Shown here: in pieces, positions 58,867 through 64,000 of the stretch | How the letters are laid out: the number at the start of each line of letters is the position of its first letter | How positions within the stretch are numbered: position 1 is the first letter of the stretch | DNA from: Muscardinus avellanarius | Lineage: Eukaryota > Chordata > Mammalia > Rodentia > Gliridae | Assembly (NCBI GenBank): GCA_963383645.1 | Contig: OY726572.1 | Location: 27,782,792 to 27,846,791, forward strand | DNA: 64,000 nt | Direction: 5' to 3' | Made by a program: the position numbers and the translations under genes | The notes under the pieces: model-generated | Database searches by the model: none | What the model saw: the letters and a program-made list of their open reading frames with translations, nothing else | Told to the model about the DNA's origin: nothing

Positions 58867-59053
58867 TGCTGGGTGTGGTGGTGCACGCTTTTAATCTCAG
58901 CATTCGGAGGATCGTGGTTGACAGACAGCCTTGGCTACTTAGCGAGGCCCTTAGTGAGACCCTGTTTCAAAATAAAGAATAAAATATAGGGCTGGGAGTA
59001 TAGCTTGGAGGTATAATGCCCCTAGGTTTCATCCCCAGTACCAAAAAAAAAAA
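58867..59053 (+). mobile_element. B1-dID SINE
   Basis: gctgggtgtggtggtgcacg head, part of the B1 half missing, ID half ggagtatagcttggaggtat and A-tail. caattct recurs at both sides. Confidence 0.88.
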
Positions 59054-59847
59054 AATCCAATTCTTTCTGTGTCTTTTCCTAGCCACAGCATTTGAAAATC
59101 ATACAAGGAAAGGACTCAGAGGATGTAGATGTTCCTCTGATAAGTACAAATGCTGTATCTGAGAATAGGAGGAGTCCATGGGGGTGGGGGGGGAAGGTGA
59201 AGGCTCCAGCCCATAGGTAGAAGCCAGGAGATGACAGCACTCTCCACATGGTCATAGTCATTGGATGGGAAGGCCACAGTGGATTTAAAGTCTGTAGAGG
59301 AATTTTTGAGAAAAGTACTTTGAATAATTTCTGAATGCAGCATAGGAAATATTAATGTTTCTGGGGATAAGCAATCTAGGGAGGGTGATAGGCTTGATAG
59401 CTATAAGTAGCCACCACCTTGGAAAGTATCTAAGGCATAAAAAACTGCTGAAAAATGAGCAACTATAGCTGCAGTCTTATTAGATCATTATGGAATTTAA
59501 TATTCTACTTTCCTATAAAGTTGGAGATGGGTAAGAGGCAGTATCATAGAGAGATTAAGGACTGATAAAGCTGTCACTAGCCACATGACTATGAAGCATT
59601 GGCTTCTTCATCTCTAAAATGAGGGCAATAGCACCATGTCATGGGATTTCATTAAGATTAATGTAGAAATTCTCTCTGTGTAGTTATTGGTACACAATAA
59701 GCATCCAGGAAACTTTGCTATCACCAAATTATCAAGGAACTTCTATAGTTACCAATAACTTCCAGGCATGACATGGCACCGCTGTATCCTAAAGGTATAG
59801 ATATTACTCTCTTGTAATAATGCTCTGTTTCACTTTTCTGCCTTTTT
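59054..59847. other. No feature recognised
   Basis: Unassigned sequence. Confidence 0.4.
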
Positions 59848-60031
59848 TTGTGTGTGATATTAGGTATTGAACCCAGGGGCATTTTGCTTCTGAGCGAAAC
59901 CTCCAGCCCTTTTTAATTTTAGTTTTGAAACAGAGTCTCATTAGTTGCTGAGGCTGGTCTCTAACCCACAATCCTCCTATCTCAACATCCCCAATACTAG
60001 GATTATAGGTGTGAGCCACCAGACCCTGCTT
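59848..60031 (-). mobile_element. B1-dID SINE, diverged
   Basis: tgatattaggtattgaaccc, gaaacagagtctcattagtt, head ataggtgtgagccaccagac. Confidence 0.85.
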
Positions 60032-61274
60032 TACTTTCCAGTTTTTTTTCTTTTGAGGATGAGGAAGATAACTAAGATAATGTTTCTCAATGACTCTTTA
60101 GTTTAAGAGGCTCATTGTTTTATGACTGGGTGTGTGCCAAGACTCAGGGTTTGGGAACTCAGCCTATTTCAAATGCACTAGGTAGGCCTGGGCCCTGCTT
60201 GTCATCTGGATCTTTCATAAAATAAACATCTCCTCTGTGACTAGGGTAGTCTGCCTCAGAGGAGACTAAGCCAGCAGAAATGAATGCTTCCTGCCCTTGT
60301 GGGGCTTGACCTGTGTCTGAGCAGAAGGAAGTTTCTGTGTTTGTGCCAAGTCCTTTTGGTGCCATGTTGGGTTATATTACACATTCCTGATGCTTCATTT
60401 CTGAGCTAGGAGACTGTGTTCTTTGCCTTTGCCATGTCTGTCAGCCTATTTCAGTGGTAGGAGGTGTTGGTCGAGAGACATGGCTGTTTTATTATTTACA
60501 TGTGATTTGGTATCCTATAGGAGAGAAGCTTCTAAGAAGTGTTACTTCTAGAAGCCCAGGAAGTAAAGAATGGATCCTGCTTGACGTATTGAAAACTCTT
60601 GATCTCTGAGGACTTTGCTGTCACTTCAGATTGATCTGGCCAAGTTGCAGAATGCCTGAAAACTTCCAATTCATCTTTCACCTGTCAATTAGCCGTTGCT
60701 TGCCTGCATTTATTATTAGCAGTGCCGCCATCCTCCATCACACAAGGACACGGAGTGACTAATGTCATTTCCCTAAGTGTTCATAGGAGTGGGCTAATGT
60801 GCTGATGTGGGTTGGCTGGGTTGCGTGGTGGTACATGTTGTGCCATTGCATGGTGACATTTTAATTTGTCTATGTGTGGATTCTGAATTGGTAATTTTGA
60901 CAAAACTGACTTATCATTGCCATTCTAAAAATCTGTTTCTTATAATTGTTTCATTTATTTCCTTGGTTCTCTGAATCAGCCAAACCAAATGACTGTATTA
61001 TTATAAAAATGGCACAATGGCAGTTTCTTTTGGTAGTCAAATGGAAGAAGAAAGGAACAGAGCCCAAGCTTCATTTTCTCCAGTAGGGATATACAGGTTT
61101 TACTACCAACTTTATAGGTTTGAATAAGGTGATTTTAAAAAATATTTAAGGGGATACATGATAGTGCTTTATAAACTGTACAGCCCGGCGTGGAAGGTAT
61201 TAGATTTTTCAATTTGCCATTGATGTCATTATCTTATTTTCTTGAGCTTTCTTTGCTTCATTTCCAAGATTCTT
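60032..61274. other. Repeat-poor stretch
   Basis: No repeat that I can name. The part from about 60600 to 61020 has balanced composition and no simple sequence, as conserved non-coding DNA often has; this is only an impression. Confidence 0.35.
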
Positions 61275-61289
61275 TTGTGTGTGGGGCAG

Positions 61290-61477
61290 CAGCATGGGTA
61301 CTGGGGATTAAATCTCTGAGCTATACCTTCCCACCAGCCCTTTATATTTTGAAACAGGGCCTCACCAGGTTTCTGAGGGTCTTGCTAAGTTGCTTAGGCT
61401 GGCCTTGAGCCTACAATCCTCCTATTTTAGCTTCCCAAGAATTGGGATTACAGGCATGTGCCATCACATCCTACCCC
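61290..61477 (-). mobile_element. B1-dID SINE
   Basis: gggtactggggattaaatct, gaaacagggcctcaccaggt, head ttgggattacaggcatgtgc. Confidence 0.85.
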
Positions 61478-61990
61478 AGATTCTTTTATCACCATAACCA
61501 TATAGGTCATATTTGTTAGTAAAGGTAAAGTTTTCATTCCCTTTGGCTAAACACAATGCCGTATTGTTGCTTCAGCATTAGTAGCAAAAAAAAAAAAAAA
61601 AACCTAAAAGGAAAATTCTGAGTAATCACATGGAGTTCAAGAAACTCAGTTCCTCAGCTCCTATCTTGATCAGTGACCAATTTAATCTTTAGCTGATTAC
61701 TTCTCAGACCCACAATTGTTTCCTGTGTGTAATATAGTCCCAAACTCATAGTTTTCTAGCTCTAGAGGCCATGGAAAGAGGTGGGTCTAACAAGATGAAT
61801 AGATAAATTAGGGAGTAAAAGTGATATACTTATTGAGACATATTAAATTTTATGTAAAGGCAAGATATTTACAAAATGCATTTCATGATGGAGAAAAGAA
61901 TCTGGCTAGAGTTACAAATTTGAAATCATTCAGGTAGAAATGAGAATTTAAACTGTGGGTGTGAAGGAAGTCATAGAGGTCAGGAAGGTA
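61478..61990. other. No feature recognised
   Basis: Unassigned; contains an 18-A run at 61588. Confidence 0.4.
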
Positions 61991-61991
61991 G

Positions 61992-62034
<43 letters not shown>
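61991..62034. repeat. (GT)n microsatellite
   Basis: About 21 GT units. Confidence 0.95.
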
Positions 62035-62037
<3 letters not shown>

Positions 62038-62492
62038 ACATGCATGTACTTGAGATGGAAGAGAAAGGAAAGGGGAGAGAAACTATTATAGATCTATTGT
62101 AATAGATCACATAATAAGAGACATAAGTTAGAAGAAGAGATGCAGTTTTTAGTCAGCAGAGTAAAAAAAGAGGCTTTTTAATCTCATGAGGGAGGACTCA
62201 GCTATTGGTTACCCTAATTTTCAAAACCTCAATTCTCTGTTTCAAAACCTCTCTCCAAAGAGAAACTATGATGCTTTAAAGCTGATGTTTTTCAGTTTTG
62301 TTAAAATTAATTCCCTATTTTTATAAAAATGATTAAAAAATAGAGTAATTATATAAGCTGTAGTACCAAAAGGAAGTGGAGAAATGTATGAGAATACTGA
62401 ACCAACACTACTGTATTTATTTTCTCATGATAAATTTCACTTCTTGTTCAAAGCTGATAGCAATAGGTATGTTTAAGTAAGAATGTGAGACT

Positions 62493-62692
62493 TTTTTTTT
62501 TTTGGTGGTACTGGGGTTCCTTACCTGGAGGGGTACCTCCAGGCTACACTTCCAGACCTATTTTTATACTTATTTTTTTAATATTTGGAAGCAGGGTCTC
62601 TTAAGCCAGCATGCCTGGCTTTGAACCTGTGCGATCCTCCTGTCTCCACCTCCCAAGCGTGGGGATTACAAGCATGCGCCACCACTCCCGGC
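62493..62692 (-). mobile_element. B1-dID SINE, internal-deletion subtype, with TSD
   Basis: 9-bp TSD tgtgagact at 62484-62492 and 62693-62701. The middle reads agggtctcttaagccagc, as in the copies at 10858 and 37527. Confidence 0.92.
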
Positions 62693-62701
62693 TGTGAGAC
62701 T

Positions 62702-63394
62702 AATTTTCACCTGGCATTGATTCTTACTGGTTTGTGCCAATGATACCAATTGTAAAAATCTTACAGATGTCATTTCTGTCTATATTTAGCTCCATATCCT
62801 CTCTCTCCCCGTCCTCTCCTCTCTCAATTAAAACCAACCACTTTCTCTTTTTTCCTCCCAGTCCCCTTTCTAATAATACCAGGCCCCATCTCTGGGGTGA
62901 CAGGAATGTATGTCAAAGACATCCTCATGCCCTAAAATAATTTCTTAAAAGTTCAGGCTTATTGTTTCACCAAAATCATGTGAATCCACCCAACTTCCAT
63001 GAGAAGATAAATTGTTATTTTCTCCCTTTTCAAAAATAAACCTTCACATTGAAAAATAATCAAAGCCCCTGCCTGTGAGCAAAAGTTGCAAGTTTATAAA
63101 GACAACATCTATTTTACAATTAGTGTCTGCTGCAGTTGTCAGAATTAAGGACGATGACAGCTGACTTCTTTATTTTGCAAAACAAAGGAGGCTAGAACAC
63201 TTAACTAACATTTCTTATGGATGACTATCATCTAACAGGAACTCTGAATAGATTTTTTTTTCAGAGTCTCTGATGGCCTGTGTAGCTAGTGGGAAGCTCT
63301 GTAGCTATACTATAATCTTTTGTCTTGTGTATTAATGGCCAAATCCTAAAGTACATGGTGGTCATTTCATTTTTGTTCAGATATTAAAAAGATC
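62702..63394. other. No feature recognised
   Basis: Unassigned sequence. Confidence 0.4.
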
Positions 63395-63660
63395 CTGCAG
63401 TAGACTAAATAATGCCCCCCAAAGACATCCAGGTACTAACTTCTAGAACCTATGAATGTTTCCTTATGCAGAAAAGGGGACCTTGCTGAAGTGATTAAAT
63501 TCAGGATCTTGAGAGGGAGGATTATTCTGGATTATTCAGATGGGACCTAATTGTAATCACATTTGTCCTTGAAGACAGAGGTGGGGGAATTTGACTACAG
63601 AAACTGTGAGAGTACTGAGATGCAGGCTCCTGCTTAAAGGGTTAATGAAGCAACTCTGGC
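63395..63660 (+). mobile_element. Ancient MaLR (MLT1-like) LTR remnant
   Basis: gactaaataatgccccccaa, agtgattaaattcaggatct and gggacctaattgtaatcaca follow the order of the 5' half of an MLT1-type LTR in sense direction. Confidence 0.55.
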
Positions 63661-64000
63661 TCCTGAGAAGCAGCTTGGAATGCCAGGCTGTGAGGCAAGC
63701 ATACTTCCTCTAATCAGTGAGCTATGAGTTTTGCCCAGTTGCCTTCAAGGTCGGAAGCAGCTCCAGCCCTCTCTCTGAATGTCCTTCCCAGCATAGACAT
63801 CTCTCAGAAAACTTATTGGTATGATAAACACCTTGAGATGTTATGAGCAGACACAGGTGTTCTTTGCTTCTAATTGTAAAACAAAAGTTGCTTTGAGACT
63901 CGTCCTTTGGCTTTACTCACACACATCCACTGTTGCTTTAAGATAACCTTGTAATGTCTAAAATAGTTAATTTGTCTATGGATCCCATAGAAGCTTTCTC
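63661..64000. other. No feature recognised
   Basis: Unassigned to the window end. Confidence 0.4.

Overview
This window is mammalian, from a rodent. I see no convincing host protein-coding exon, tRNA or rRNA gene. It reads as intergenic or deep-intronic DNA built up from layers of retrotransposons. About twenty-five copies belong to one SINE type: a B1-like (7SL) left half joined to an ID-like (tRNA) right half, with an A-rich tail. That B1-dID architecture is known from the squirrel/mountain beaver/dormouse group (Sciuromorpha) and is not the mouse/rat pattern, so a sciuromorph rodent is the best guess. The species cannot be fixed from the sequence alone.

Layout. 1-12.5 kb: decayed L1 ends, MaLR-type LTRs, SINEs (two stacked at one target site), a 55-bp retrocopy of an mRNA 3' end, and a purine microsatellite. 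12.6-19.1 kb: a full-length 6.5-kb L1 on the minus strand with a perfect 16-bp target-site duplication (TSD). It sits inside an older L1 tail, and its ORF2 is broken by what looks like a single-base deletion. Its 5' UTR carries a private GC-rich minisatellite. 19.2-25.4 kb: SINEs and a probable ancient ERVL-like pol remnant. 26.1-29 kb: a MaLR LTR, then a 5'-truncated L1 split by a 407-bp solo LTR with a 5-bp TSD. 29-40 kb: old LTRs, a probable DNA transposon and ancient L1 pieces.

40.7-45.3 kb is the most interesting part. Two composite retroelements lie 0.1 kb apart, each with its own TSD. Element A (40693-42367, plus strand) is about 1.3 kb of GC-rich 100-bp tandem repeats, a short unknown segment, an L1 3' UTR and an A-tail, an architecture like primate SVA. 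Element B (42496-45326, minus strand) is a complete L1 5' UTR, an ORF1, then about six copies of a ~164-bp AT-rich repeat where ORF2 should be, and an A-rich tail, an architecture like a half-L1 (HAL1) with a 3' VNTR. Both look like products of L1-driven mobilisation rather than random rearrangements, because each is bounded by a TSD, and B starts at the same 5' base as the full-length L1.

45.5-49.4 kb holds two more L1 3' ends. The second carries what looks like a 3' transduction of about 130 bp, inside a perfect 17-bp TSD. 49.4-64 kb is mostly unassigned sequence with scattered SINEs, microsatellites and ancient repeats. Family names were assigned by recognition, not by a database search; TSDs and frames were read directly.
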